A stretch of DNA of 64,000 bases from HGM04593 sp045631205. Its GTDB lineage: Bacteria; Bacteroidota; Bacteroidia; Bacteroidales; Bacteroidaceae. A program made the translations under genes and the position numbers. Below the pieces are notes generated by a model. The model was given only the letters and a program-made list of their open reading frames with translations. It was not told the DNA's origin and ran no database searches. Below, piece after piece: positions 40,153 to 49,479 of this stretch. Numbering within the stretch: the stretch's first letter is position 1; the number at the start of each line of letters is the position of its first letter. The stretch spans positions 59,543-123,542 of the forward strand of contig JAZQUI010000002.1 of the NCBI GenBank assembly GCA_045631205.1. Reading direction: 5' to 3'.

Positions 40153-43100
40153 TTACCACTCTTTCAGTATTCTTTTGGCATCGTCATTGCCCAGCCTTGC
40201 AGCGTCGCGATAGAGATCTTTTGCCAGGCGTTTGTTGTAACGCACCACTCTGCCGGCCAATGAACAATCGGCCATATATTTTATTCCATAGTGATTCTTA
40301 TGCATATAAAGTTCTCTCGCCCAATGATAGGCCGATTCATAATTTCCTGCAGCATCTTCAAAACGCATCATGTAAAGCATTGCATCGTCATGTTTCATCT
40401 CTGCACTGCGTGCTATAGAATTGTGCGGAGAGCCTAAAACAGTGTCATTTTCCACTTTCACAGCCTGCATATATAGCGCATATCGGTAGAGAGCTTCTGC
40501 ATTGTCGAGCATTGCCGACGAGCGTAGCAATTCGGCACCTTTTACGCTGTCGCACATCTCCTTCGATTCAAGATAGAGTTTACCAAGTTCAAGCATCGCA
40601 TTTGGTTCGCCATTCTCTATGGCTTTCTCGAACCAGTAAACAGAAGCATCATCGTTCGCCTCACACCCTGTTCCGTTGCGATACATCAGCGCAAGTTCAT
40701 ACTGCGCCTGCGGGCACTCCTTTTCGGCTCCCTGTTTCATAAAATTAAAGGCGAGGTCAGGTTTTCTCTTCAACGAATAACCATTCAAATAATAAAGTCC
40801 AATGCGGTAAAAAGCCGCCGGATAACCATACGTAGCCAGTTCAATGTAATGGGGCAAAGAGAGGCTATATCTCTTTTGAGAATAATAAATCTCGGCAATT
40901 TCATACTCCCTTATACACTTCACCCAAAAGAGAGAATCTTTAAGAATTTTCGCTTTTTTCGCCCGCTCCAACAACCCCTCGGCAAGATTATACAAGCCGT
41001 TTACAGAGATTGTGTCAACCATATTATCCCTCTTTGCGCCGTTCTCGCGAGAAGAGAAGACATCCTGGTCTGTGTAAAAAGTATTTCCACAACGCCCCTC
41101 TACCGCCACATCAAAAAATCGGCCGTCGGTGCTATTGAAAAAATTAACCAGCACTCGCCCATTGACCGGCTTAACGCGCGGGCTCCAAAGAAGCGTTCTG
41201 CGATAATCTTTTTCCACGGGAGGTGCCACAGAATAATCGGGTGAATAGAACTGCTTGCTTTCGCTATAGCCTTGTACACGTGTGTATCGGCGAGTGCTTG
41301 TAGGGTAACTCAAATCGGGAACTATACCTGTTTGCTTTTCATCCTCTTCATAAGGAATGAAACAGGCTATGTAATTGGGCGATTTTGGCTTTAGCATCAA
41401 ATCCTTATACGCCTTTCCATACATCTCCTTCACTCGCCTTACAAACACATCGTTCACCGAGTCGTTATCGGTGACGGGCACAATTTCCTGTGGCGAGAGA
41501 AAACCCTCGTAGAATATAGCGTGAGCGCCTTTATTGGCGATAGCATTCGCTTTAAATTCCCAAAATGCATGGTAATCGCCTATCTCCACAATATTTTTCT
41601 TTTTCGGGTCGCTTGTTATCACAAGTTTTTTGAAATTTGTCATCTTTTCCACGTTTATTCCGTGCAGATATTTATGGTCTATCACAAGCGCAGAATCCTT
41701 GTGATAAAAGCCCTTCGGCACCACATTATACACCCAATAAGCATGGGTGAGATTATAGCGACGGAACACACTTTTTACAACATCACTTGCGGTGAGCACA
41801 TCACCAGCCGAGCCTAAACGGGCGCGCATCTCCTCAAATTTCTCCTCGCTGTCGTGGATGCCTGCGTGCGACTCTTCACTTGTCTTGTCATGAAATTCCG
41901 GAGTCTTGTATTCGTTGTTAAGGCTGTCGATAAAGGTCGTATATGTATTGCCGTCGAAATAGGAGACATCGTTGGCATACTCCCACTCCTCCAAATAGTC
42001 GAGGTTCAATTCGCTTATGGGAGGAGTATCAAAAGATGTACGTTTTTTCTTTGCAACAACATCTATATTATCGAGAAAGAAATACTCCTTTGTCCTTTGC
42101 AAAGTATCATCAGAAACAGCAACAAGAGAGCTACCGATATTCCTCTCCCAGTATGAAACAAAGCGCGGAGATGGTGAGAAATAGCGGTCAAGTACCACGC
42201 GGTACCTGCTGAAATCGCTATGCCGCATCTGCGTTCTTGGCGAGAGAGCAACCACACGCTTTCCATAGAAATCCTTTAACCCAAGCATAAAAGCTCCATT
42301 CTCATCGGTACGGAAGGTCGAAGTCTTTATCGTGTCGGGATTATATGCAACGTCGAGCCTTATGAGGTTATAAGGTTGCGGTATATTCTTGAAACCCGTG
42401 TACATACTGAGCCCTAATCGGCCACGGAGACTACGATAAAATTTTCCTCGCAAAGTAATCTCCTTTTCTGCCTCTATGAGCCCTGTAAGGTGTTGTGAAG
42501 AGAGTTTACTCCAATCATATGCAGTCCAGCCGTTTGTCATCATAACAAGATCAAGGTGGGCTTTACGCTTGTAGTTTGCAGGGTCGAAATATTGCATTGC
42601 ATCGGGTATATAGCCCTTTATCTCAGAGCCCAAAAGCAAGTAGGTGTACATATTCCACCCCCACGATGTCGTGATTTTCCCGGCCTTGTCCACCACCGAT
42701 AGGCTAAATTCTGCATCGTTCTCTATTGGAAGGCTGTCTTCCCTTTCCACAACAATTGTAACCTTCTCATATGATTTCTTCTCGACCTTGTTCAAAGGAA
42801 CTTCATTTGTACTTACATTTAGTTTTACCACACGCAAGTCGTTCTTTCCGCCTCTATCATGTTCCACAAAGAATATACGTTCGGAAAGAGGAATATTACC
42901 GGTAAAAACGACAGCACGGCAAACCCCTTCGGGGAGTGAATTCTTATTCAAATAAATTGTATCGGTTCTATCGCCACTCAGGTGAGTATAATAACAGATG
43001 GAACTTCTATAAACAATGGCTATACAATCTTTATCTTTCGCTTTGTAATTGCGATGCGTAACAACACGTATTGTATCTCCCGATTCATCAACCTGCATTG

Positions 43101-43929
43101 TCACTCCCTTCTCGGCAATTTCGGGTAGTTTTACTCTATGTTTCTTTAACTTACCATTCTTATTCTGCACAAAAACCTCGGCAACATAATCCACACTCTT
43201 GTCCGGGAGAAATTCAAAAAGCCCCTTGCCCAAATGCACCGGAACGGCCTTCAACAAATATTTTCCATCGGCATAAATAGCGATTGTATCACTTTTTTGA
43301 GCCCCTCTCTCGCCACGTACCTCAAAGGCGACGCGTGCCGGTAGTCCATCGACCAAGTGACCACTTTCGGGATAAAACATCAACACATTGTTTGCGTCAT
43401 CTTCCTGAACCCATCGTTTTCCTTTTGCAAAAGAGCGACGTCTGTCGAGCATATTCTTAAAATCCCAATTATTGCCGTTTACTTTGTCGAACACAGGGAA
43501 CACGCGACTGAAGATAGCTTCGTCGCCCCAGTTGAGCATGTAGCGTGTGTAGGCACGTATTTCAAAATATCCCGACAGATACAATGGGTCCATATAAAAC
43601 TCACCCACACAAATGCCACCATCATCTATCTTGTATTTTTCAGTTTTTACCACATATCCCTCAGGGGCAACCAGTTCCACATACAGCACCTTGCTCACAC
43701 TTGTGGGAGCATTATCATTGCCACTCGTAACATAAGCCTTGAACCAAATGGTTTCTCCAAGAAAATAGGCACTGTTGTCAAATTGCATATACACCCTTTC
43801 GGGCACAAGAACCATACCCACCTGCACAGCACGCAATGCCGCGCTGTCACACAGTGTTAGCGATGTTCCTTGTGCAAAACCGGTAACGGTTGCCAAACAA
43901 AGAAAAAACAACAGAATTATTTTTTTCAC
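40153..43929 (-). CDS. Large secreted MG2-domain protein with C-terminal Sel1-like repeats
   Basis: A 1258-aa exported protein beginning at a GTG codon (43929) that gives a signal peptide ending in GFAQ. The N-terminal part (about 35-150) resembles the MG2 macroglobulin-like domain common in Bacteroidota TonB-associated proteins (VYMQFDNSAYFLGETIWFKAYV). The middle has Ig-like and plug-like segments (MQFDNS, NGWTAYDW). Residues about 1030-1258 are Sel1/TPR-like repeats (IGLYYLNGYSLKRKPDLAF, YELALMYRNGTG, MLELGKLYLESKE). Sel1 repeats bind proteins. Joining them to an MG2 protein is not common. It is monocistronic; its role could be in surface polymer or protein handling. Confidence 0.75.
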   Translation of the reverse strand: MKKIILLFFLCLATVTGFAQGTSLTLCDSAALRAVQVGMVLVPERVYMQFDNSAYFLGETIWFKAYVTSGNDNAPTSVSKVLYVELVAPEGYVVKTEKYKIDDGGICVGEFYMDPLYLSGYFEIRAYTRYMLNWGDEAIFSRVFPVFDKVNGNNWDFKNMLDRRRSFAKGKRWVQEDDANNVLMFYPESGHLVDGLPARVAFEVRGERGAQKSDTIAIYADGKYLLKAVPVHLGKGLFEFLPDKSVDYVAEVFVQNKNGKLKKHRVKLPEIAEKGVTMQVDESGDTIRVVTHRNYKAKDKDCIAIVYRSSICYYTHLSGDRTDTIYLNKNSLPEGVCRAVVFTGNIPLSERIFFVEHDRGGKNDLRVVKLNVSTNEVPLNKVEKKSYEKVTIVVEREDSLPIENDAEFSLSVVDKAGKITTSWGWNMYTYLLLGSEIKGYIPDAMQYFDPANYKRKAHLDLVMMTNGWTAYDWSKLSSQHLTGLIEAEKEITLRGKFYRSLRGRLGLSMYTGFKNIPQPYNLIRLDVAYNPDTIKTSTFRTDENGAFMLGLKDFYGKRVVALSPRTQMRHSDFSRYRVVLDRYFSPSPRFVSYWERNIGSSLVAVSDDTLQRTKEYFFLDNIDVVAKKKRTSFDTPPISELNLDYLEEWEYANDVSYFDGNTYTTFIDSLNNEYKTPEFHDKTSEESHAGIHDSEEKFEEMRARLGSAGDVLTASDVVKSVFRRYNLTHAYWVYNVVPKGFYHKDSALVIDHKYLHGINVEKMTNFKKLVITSDPKKKNIVEIGDYHAFWEFKANAIANKGAHAIFYEGFLSPQEIVPVTDNDSVNDVFVRRVKEMYGKAYKDLMLKPKSPNYIACFIPYEEDEKQTGIVPDLSYPTSTRRYTRVQGYSESKQFYSPDYSVAPPVEKDYRRTLLWSPRVKPVNGRVLVNFFNSTDGRFFDVAVEGRCGNTFYTDQDVFSSRENGAKRDNMVDTISVNGLYNLAEGLLERAKKAKILKDSLFWVKCIREYEIAEIYYSQKRYSLSLPHYIELATYGYPAAFYRIGLYYLNGYSLKRKPDLAFNFMKQGAEKECPQAQYELALMYRNGTGCEANDDASVYWFEKAIENGEPNAMLELGKLYLESKEMCDSVKGAELLRSSAMLDNAEALYRYALYMQAVKVENDTVLGSPHNSIARSAEMKHDDAMLYMMRFEDAAGNYESAYHWARELYMHKNHYGIKYMADCSLAGRVVRYNKRLAKDLYRDAARLGNDDAKRILKEW

Positions 43930-44002
43930 AATACAAGTACTTTTTTATGTAAGACGGAAGAAACGCTCCATATGTCACAAAAAACTTCACGAATATAACA
44001 TA

Positions 44003-44036
44003 AAAAAACTTCGACTCAAAAAAGTCGAAGTTTTTT
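44003..44036 (-). terminator. Terminator of the AsmA-family gene
   Basis: AAAAAACTTCGACT (44003-44016) pairs with 44023-44036 around a 6-base loop, with A and T runs on both sides, just after the AsmA stop codon. Confidence 0.85.
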
Positions 44037-44054
44037 ACTATCACTTAATGAACA

Positions 44055-46583
44055 TCACTTCTTTTTAAAGAGGTCGAGAGCCTTGTTTAAAATCTTTCCT
44101 GCCGCTTCTGCCTTTGCGTCGGTAGTTGTGGCAGTGCCTTCGGAGTCTGTTTCATCATTCTCTTTACCCAAGAACTTCTCTATAGCCTTGGTAGCAACTT
44201 GAGTAGCAGCCTTTTTAGCCAACGATTCCATATCTATGCTCACCTTGGGCGAAGTAAATGTACCGCCTATAAGCATGTCAACAGTGCCAAGTTGCGCAAC
44301 CTTGCCGGCCGATGTAGGTATGGTAATTTCACCCTTATAGTCAATAGTCTGGTCAAGGCCGGTACTTCCCGAAAGGTTCATTTTGTAATCACCCATCTTA
44401 ATATCGAAAGGCTTCGTATTAACTTTTCCATCTTTAATTGTAAACTCAACATTCAAATCCTTCACTCGTGTATCTTTAAGAGAAGGCTTGTTCACAACAT
44501 CGGCCACAATCTGAATAACTTTTACATTATTCAGGCTCAGGTCCTTTGTCGATAACGCACCCGAACCGGTGAGTGTGGACAGTACCGGGCTCATAGTATC
44601 ATCGAGTTCTGTATCAATTTTCACATTACCCGAGAAGTCGCCTGTAAGGCCGTTAAAGATTGGTGCAAGTTTACGCACTACATTAAGGTCATTATAAGCC
44701 TTTGCAAAGCCAATATTGGCAAGTTTAAAGCCTGCATTCAAGCGGGGAGCCACATTCTCGAGAGTAGCATAAGAACCATTCACAACAACCTCACCTCCCA
44801 TTGTATTAAGAGAGAGGTTCTTCATATCCACTTTACTGTTCTTAACCACCAGTTCTCCCGCAATATTCTCGAAATTCATATTATCGAAGAGCATCTTCTT
44901 GAAGTTCGCCTGCATACGGAAATCAATATTGTCGGGAACCACTATCACCCCACTCTGTACACTGTTGTCAGGAACTGTCGCTACGTTCTGTGCCTCGGCA
45001 GCAGCCACGCTGTCGGTGCTCATAAAGTCGTTAAGATTAAAATAATTACTCTTGACATTAAGTGTACCTTTAAGTGTAGAACCTTTAAGAGCGTAACCTA
45101 TATAATTCTCGAACTTACTATCAACAACAACATCGTTCTGTCCAATGTTTACAGCAGTCTCACTCAACTGCAAGTAACGCGGCGTGAATGTAAGAAGCGA
45201 CTTCTTTATATCGACAGAGGGAATATCCTCCATCTCAAAACGCATATTTTTAAGAGCAACGGTACCATTGGCTTTTATCTTCTCGTACTGCTCCTTTTCA
45301 ATGTGCGACATACGGCCTTCAAGAGTGATGTCGGCATCAACCACACCATTCAGATTCATATCCTCCAATGGATAAATATCCTTTACTTTTCCAAGGTCGA
45401 GACGACCTTTTGCAGCTACATTGAAAGCGAGGTCACTAATAGGTGTTACAACATCGGCTTTAACGCTGAAAGAGTTACCTGCCATCACAAAGTTAAAGGG
45501 ATTTATCTTAACCACAGTGGCATCGGGAGAACCGCCGGGGTTGCTGACTTTCGCTGCAATATTGATATTATTGACACCGGCAGGCAAAGAAGGATATTGG
45601 AACATCGCATTTTTCACATCAAATGCAAGATTAAATTCAGGCACCACACTGTCACCTTCAAGACTACCCTTTGCATATGCTGTAAGAGTTGCGCCGCCAT
45701 CAGTCTTCAACCCCTCAAAATCCTGTGTATATATAGCAGGCACAAGCGAAAGAATCTCTTTGAAACCAATCTCGTTGCTGTTAAGTTTCACATCCATATC
45801 TATACCTGCATCGGTAAGAGCCACCCAACCATCAATGGCTGCTTTAATGGCATTTATCTGCAATGTATTCTCTTTAAGGGTGAATTTGTTATTCTCGAGG
45901 TCGGCATCAATCTCCATGTCAGCGGCAAACGCAACGCGGTTAAGGAAAGGAACACCTTCGAGTTTGTATGTAACAGCAGCTGCATCGGCAACAATATCAA
46001 GAAGAGTTCTGCTGCTGCCAAAATCACCAGAAACCGTCGCATCGAAATTCTCTATTGCAGCATACATATCAGCCTGACGGTCGTCATATATCAAGCAGAA
46101 ATCGTTTATTGCAAGTTTATCAAGCAAAATACGTATAGGCGCATCAACACTCGTTGTATCCTCTTCCACAACCACCTCTTCCTCGGTAGGCTTCATCACG
46201 TCCCAGTTCACAGTACCATCGGCAAGTACAATCGCTTTGAGCGAAACGCCGTCGAGCAGTATCTCGTTTATATCGTAACCGCTATCTCCAAAGAGCGACA
46301 TCAGGTTCATCGAAGCGGTAACTTCGTCGGCCGACACAAGCGTATCGCTATCGAAAGCACCAACGCCTTTCAAATAAAAATCCTCGATGGTTATTGAGGC
46401 CTGTGGAAAGCGTTTTATAAGACTTATATCCAATCCTTTAAAATCGAACTCCGCATTAAGCATCTTGTTGCCTTCCTCCTTTATTATACTCTCTATTTTA
46501 TCTTTAAACAAGAATGGCAGAGCGAGCATGACAAGCACAATTACAGCAATTAAAGCTGCAATTATTTTAAAAAATTTCTTCAT
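44055..46583 (-). CDS. AsmA family protein
   Basis: An 842-aa protein with one N-terminal membrane helix (MKKFFKIIAALIAVIVLVMLALPFLF) and a long periplasmic, beta-rich chorein-like region. The AsmA core is visible near residues 35-110 (FDFKGLDISLIKRFPQASITIEDFYLKG) and the family's C-terminal part near 650-800 (LNVVRKLAPIFNGLTGDFSGNVKIDTEL, TKDLSLNNVKVIQI). AsmA-like proteins are thought to move phospholipids between the inner and outer membrane. A TTG three codons upstream could extend the frame; the ATG at 46583 is preferred. It is monocistronic. Confidence 0.9.
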   Translation of the reverse strand: MKKFFKIIAALIAVIVLVMLALPFLFKDKIESIIKEEGNKMLNAEFDFKGLDISLIKRFPQASITIEDFYLKGVGAFDSDTLVSADEVTASMNLMSLFGDSGYDINEILLDGVSLKAIVLADGTVNWDVMKPTEEEVVVEEDTTSVDAPIRILLDKLAINDFCLIYDDRQADMYAAIENFDATVSGDFGSSRTLLDIVADAAAVTYKLEGVPFLNRVAFAADMEIDADLENNKFTLKENTLQINAIKAAIDGWVALTDAGIDMDVKLNSNEIGFKEILSLVPAIYTQDFEGLKTDGGATLTAYAKGSLEGDSVVPEFNLAFDVKNAMFQYPSLPAGVNNINIAAKVSNPGGSPDATVVKINPFNFVMAGNSFSVKADVVTPISDLAFNVAAKGRLDLGKVKDIYPLEDMNLNGVVDADITLEGRMSHIEKEQYEKIKANGTVALKNMRFEMEDIPSVDIKKSLLTFTPRYLQLSETAVNIGQNDVVVDSKFENYIGYALKGSTLKGTLNVKSNYFNLNDFMSTDSVAAAEAQNVATVPDNSVQSGVIVVPDNIDFRMQANFKKMLFDNMNFENIAGELVVKNSKVDMKNLSLNTMGGEVVVNGSYATLENVAPRLNAGFKLANIGFAKAYNDLNVVRKLAPIFNGLTGDFSGNVKIDTELDDTMSPVLSTLTGSGALSTKDLSLNNVKVIQIVADVVNKPSLKDTRVKDLNVEFTIKDGKVNTKPFDIKMGDYKMNLSGSTGLDQTIDYKGEITIPTSAGKVAQLGTVDMLIGGTFTSPKVSIDMESLAKKAATQVATKAIEKFLGKENDETDSEGTATTTDAKAEAAGKILNKALDLFKKK

Positions 46584-46617
46584 ATAAAACAATTATATTA
46601 TTTATCTACAATATATA

Positions 46618-46662
46618 AAATACCAAAATTTAATCGCAACAAACGGTTGAATTTTGGTATTT
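46618..46662 (-). terminator. Terminator of the ettA-to-hexosaminidase operon
   Basis: A long hairpin: 46618-46636 pairs with 46644-46662 with two G-T pairs and a 7-base loop. It lies 18 bases after the GH20 stop codon, on the minus strand. Confidence 0.8.
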
Positions 46663-46679
46663 GTTTTAGTTCGGGTCAA

Positions 46680-48311
46680 TTATTTAAAAACGTGTTTTCC
46701 GTAATTGACACCACGCAGACGATAGTATTCCGCTTCGGCCTGCAAACGTTCCACAAAACTGTTGTAATCGCGTTCCTCCTGCGGTGTCCAACCGGCCTCG
46801 GCAACGGCAGCAAGACGTGGAAATGTCAAATACTGAACAATATCGGCCTCTTCCACCCACTCTGTCCAGAAATTGGCCTGTACACCCATATATTTAGGTT
46901 GCAACTCTTCAGATATTCCATTCATGGGCTTGTAATTATAAACACGTTCAACGGTTTCATCACCATATCCTTGCGAACGGGGCTCTGTTTCCAGTTTCGA
47001 TTGACGGCGGTTGATATAATATGGTATCTGCGGCGAGAGAATTGTATTCATTCCACGCATCGCGGCATCCTTTGCAGCACCGTCGGCACCAATCCACGCC
47101 ATAATTGTAATATCGTTACCCAAAGGCGCTGTGTTTCCATGCAACACCTCGTTCCAGAATATCAGTTTACGCTGTTTTTCAGCAGGTTTTGAAGCCACAT
47201 AATCCTTCAACTGCTTGTAAAAATGTATCTGCAAGTCACGATATTTATCACTACCAATCTCTTTCAGCAACTGCTGGCAATCGGTGTTATGTTCCCATTT
47301 GTGTGTGGGGCACTCATCACCACCAAGATGTATATATCCAAAGGGGAACATTTCGGTAAGTTCGTCTATAACATCTTTTGCAAACTGCACTGCAAGAGGG
47401 TTGGCCACATTTATAACATCGCTCGACACACCTTGCCACAACCACACCTCGTGATTATTCTGCGGGTCACAAGAGAGGAATTCGGGATAAGCGGCAACGG
47501 CAGCCTGCGAGTGACCGGGTATGTCAACCTCGGGCACAATCTCCACAAAGCGCTCTTTTGCATAGGCAACAACCTCTTGAACATCTTTCTTTGTGTAGAA
47601 GCCGCCATAAAGTATACCATCGGGTTTCACCTCGCCCCAACCAAGAACCTTGCTGTTACGCCAAGCACCCACCTCGGTGAGTTTGGGATACTTCTTAATC
47701 TCGATGCGCCACCCCTGGTCCTCGGTCAAGTGCCAATGGAAGCGGTTCATCTTATATGTGGCCATAACATCTATTATCTTCTTTATCTCCTCCTTGCCAT
47801 AAAAGTGACGGCCCTCATCGAGCATAAATCCTCTCCACGCGAAACGTGGTTCGTCCTCAATTTCCACACAAGGCACGCTCCAAGTCTTTTCACCCTCACT
47901 TTTAACAACAGCCATTACATTACGTGGCATAAGTTGTTTCAATGTCTGCAAGGCATAGAAGAAACCGGCAGGTTTTGCAGCCGAGACAGTTATCTTTTCC
48001 TTGGTGACACACAGTTTGTATCCCTCGGCAGCAAGTGCTTCATCGAGTTGAAGAACTATTTGTGCCGCAGCACTATTCTTTGTCTTTTTCAAGGAAACAC
48101 CTGTTGCATTTTTAAAATCCTTGGCAAACTTCTTAAAAACAATGCCAACGCTGTCACCTTTGTAAGAAGGAACAACCACCGAAGCCTTGTTGGGGAAATC
48201 AAAAGCCCCCTCGCCTATTGTCATATTCGCAGGCTGAGGAATGAGAGAAATCTCATTGGCCGACAAAGCAAGCGACACAAAGCATATAATCAGCAAAAAA
48301 AAACGTTTCAT
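46680..48311 (-). CDS. Beta-N-acetylhexosaminidase (GH20)
   Basis: A 543-aa exported glycosidase with a signal peptide (cleavage near ALSANE). The N-terminal GH20b domain (about 20-150) is followed by the GH20 catalytic barrel (about 155-510). The catalytic Asp332-Glu333 pair is in HLGGDECP, and the His/Asp in RFHWHLTEDQGWRIEIKKYP is also typical. It would remove terminal GlcNAc or GalNAc from mucin or host glycans, using substrate-assisted catalysis. It starts one base after the Mpv17-like gene and is last in the operon from ettA. Confidence 0.95.
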   Translation of the reverse strand: MKRFFLLIICFVSLALSANEISLIPQPANMTIGEGAFDFPNKASVVVPSYKGDSVGIVFKKFAKDFKNATGVSLKKTKNSAAAQIVLQLDEALAAEGYKLCVTKEKITVSAAKPAGFFYALQTLKQLMPRNVMAVVKSEGEKTWSVPCVEIEDEPRFAWRGFMLDEGRHFYGKEEIKKIIDVMATYKMNRFHWHLTEDQGWRIEIKKYPKLTEVGAWRNSKVLGWGEVKPDGILYGGFYTKKDVQEVVAYAKERFVEIVPEVDIPGHSQAAVAAYPEFLSCDPQNNHEVWLWQGVSSDVINVANPLAVQFAKDVIDELTEMFPFGYIHLGGDECPTHKWEHNTDCQQLLKEIGSDKYRDLQIHFYKQLKDYVASKPAEKQRKLIFWNEVLHGNTAPLGNDITIMAWIGADGAAKDAAMRGMNTILSPQIPYYINRRQSKLETEPRSQGYGDETVERVYNYKPMNGISEELQPKYMGVQANFWTEWVEEADIVQYLTFPRLAAVAEAGWTPQEERDYNSFVERLQAEAEYYRLRGVNYGKHVFK

Positions 48312-48312
48312 T

Positions 48313-49014
48313 TTATTTCTGTTTTTCGTTAGACATTACAGCTGCCACCGACAGCAAAACACCAAGCACAATGCTTAACGATGCCGCAAAGAGCACCTGA
48401 TAAGCCACAGGCAACAGGAATGTTATAGTGTGTGCGGGTATCCAGAAGAGAGGAAGTGTGCGTTTGAATACAAATCCCCACTGAACCTTCCAGTTTATCG
48501 ATGCAAGAATCTCACCAAACTTCATAGGTATAACAAGTGCCGAGAGTTTACCACCACAATTAAGGATATGAGTATCGGTAACCTTGTGCAAAGTCATAAA
48601 CATAGGCGCAAAAAAGGTGTTCATTGCTGTTGAAATGCAGAATGCGTCAAGCACCTTTGACCAAGTAACATCGCGACCCATTGCAGCAACCATACCTTCG
48701 AGACCAAAACTTTCGAGCATAACAGGCACACCATTGGAAAATATCTTCATGGCAACGGCTATCATAACACCGAGAATACCCCATACAATGGCACGGGGCA
48801 GAATACCGTAACCTTTATAAGTATATACACCCTGCTTGATGCGCAAACCGAGCATCTCACCAATTGACGAAAGTATCATAAATTTAATAAACGCCATCCA
48901 ATAAGGGTGTGCGCCGTTAAAGCATTTGTATGCATCATACACTGCATCACTCACAAAGAAAGGCAACAGCAGCAAAACTACTACTGTTATAAAAATTATA
49001 TCACACTTTTTCAA
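48313..49014 (-). CDS. Mpv17/PMP22-like membrane protein
   Basis: A 233-aa protein with about five membrane helices. The C-terminal part (WGFVFKRTLPLFWIPAHTITFLLPVAYQVLFAASLSIVLGVLLS) resembles the Mpv17 family end, where 'W..FFWPPxHxxxFxLP' is usual. The start is a TTG at 49014; no ATG fits, and the frame is closed further upstream. The function in bacteria is unknown. It lies between the ACT gene (9-base gap) and the GH20 gene (1-base gap). Confidence 0.6.
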   Translation of the reverse strand: MKKCDIIFITVVVLLLLPFFVSDAVYDAYKCFNGAHPYWMAFIKFMILSSIGEMLGLRIKQGVYTYKGYGILPRAIVWGILGVMIAVAMKIFSNGVPVMLESFGLEGMVAAMGRDVTWSKVLDAFCISTAMNTFFAPMFMTLHKVTDTHILNCGGKLSALVIPMKFGEILASINWKVQWGFVFKRTLPLFWIPAHTITFLLPVAYQVLFAASLSIVLGVLLSVAAVMSNEKQK

Positions 49015-49023
49015 ATCTCAAAA

Positions 49024-49467
49024 TCATTCAAATTTAACCATATTATCAAGCAACTCCTCCATTGAACATGCCTTTATACCATTACGGCTCATAGCATCAA
49101 TAGCCTTCAATGTATTGGGTACCTTAATTATAACGTACGAGTTTTCTCCAAATGAGAAGCAATACATATACTCTATGCTGATGTTCGACTGCGACATCTT
49201 TTTAATCTTCTCATAGAAGCCACCCACCTCGCTACCGCAAGAGAAGAGTATAACCTCAGAGATATTTGAGGGAACATTATTTTCCTGCAACATCTTATAT
49301 GCCTTCTCGTTGTTCGAGGTTATAAGACGCAAGATGCCGAACTCCGCAGTGTCGGAAACAGTTGCAGCAATAACACCCACATTGGCCTTTACGAGAATTT
49401 CCATAATCTCATAAAGACGGCCCGATTTATTCTCAAGAAATATTGAAATCTGTTTAATAGTGCTCAT
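49024..49467 (-). CDS. ACT-domain protein
   Basis: A 147-aa protein with two ACT domains in tandem. The first begins IKQISIFLENKSGRLYEIMEILVKANVGVIAATVSDTAEFGILRL (residues 4-48); the second covers about 70-135. ACT domains bind amino acids and regulate metabolism. Such proteins are often encoded next to phenylacetate-CoA ligases in anaerobes, as here (12-base gap), so it may sense aromatic or branched-chain amino acids. This is inference from neighbours. Confidence 0.88.
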   Translation of the reverse strand: MSTIKQISIFLENKSGRLYEIMEILVKANVGVIAATVSDTAEFGILRLITSNNEKAYKMLQENNVPSNISEVILFSCGSEVGGFYEKIKKMSQSNISIEYMYCFSFGENSYVIIKVPNTLKAIDAMSRNGIKACSMEELLDNMVKFE

Positions 49468-49479
49468 AATCTCAAAAAA

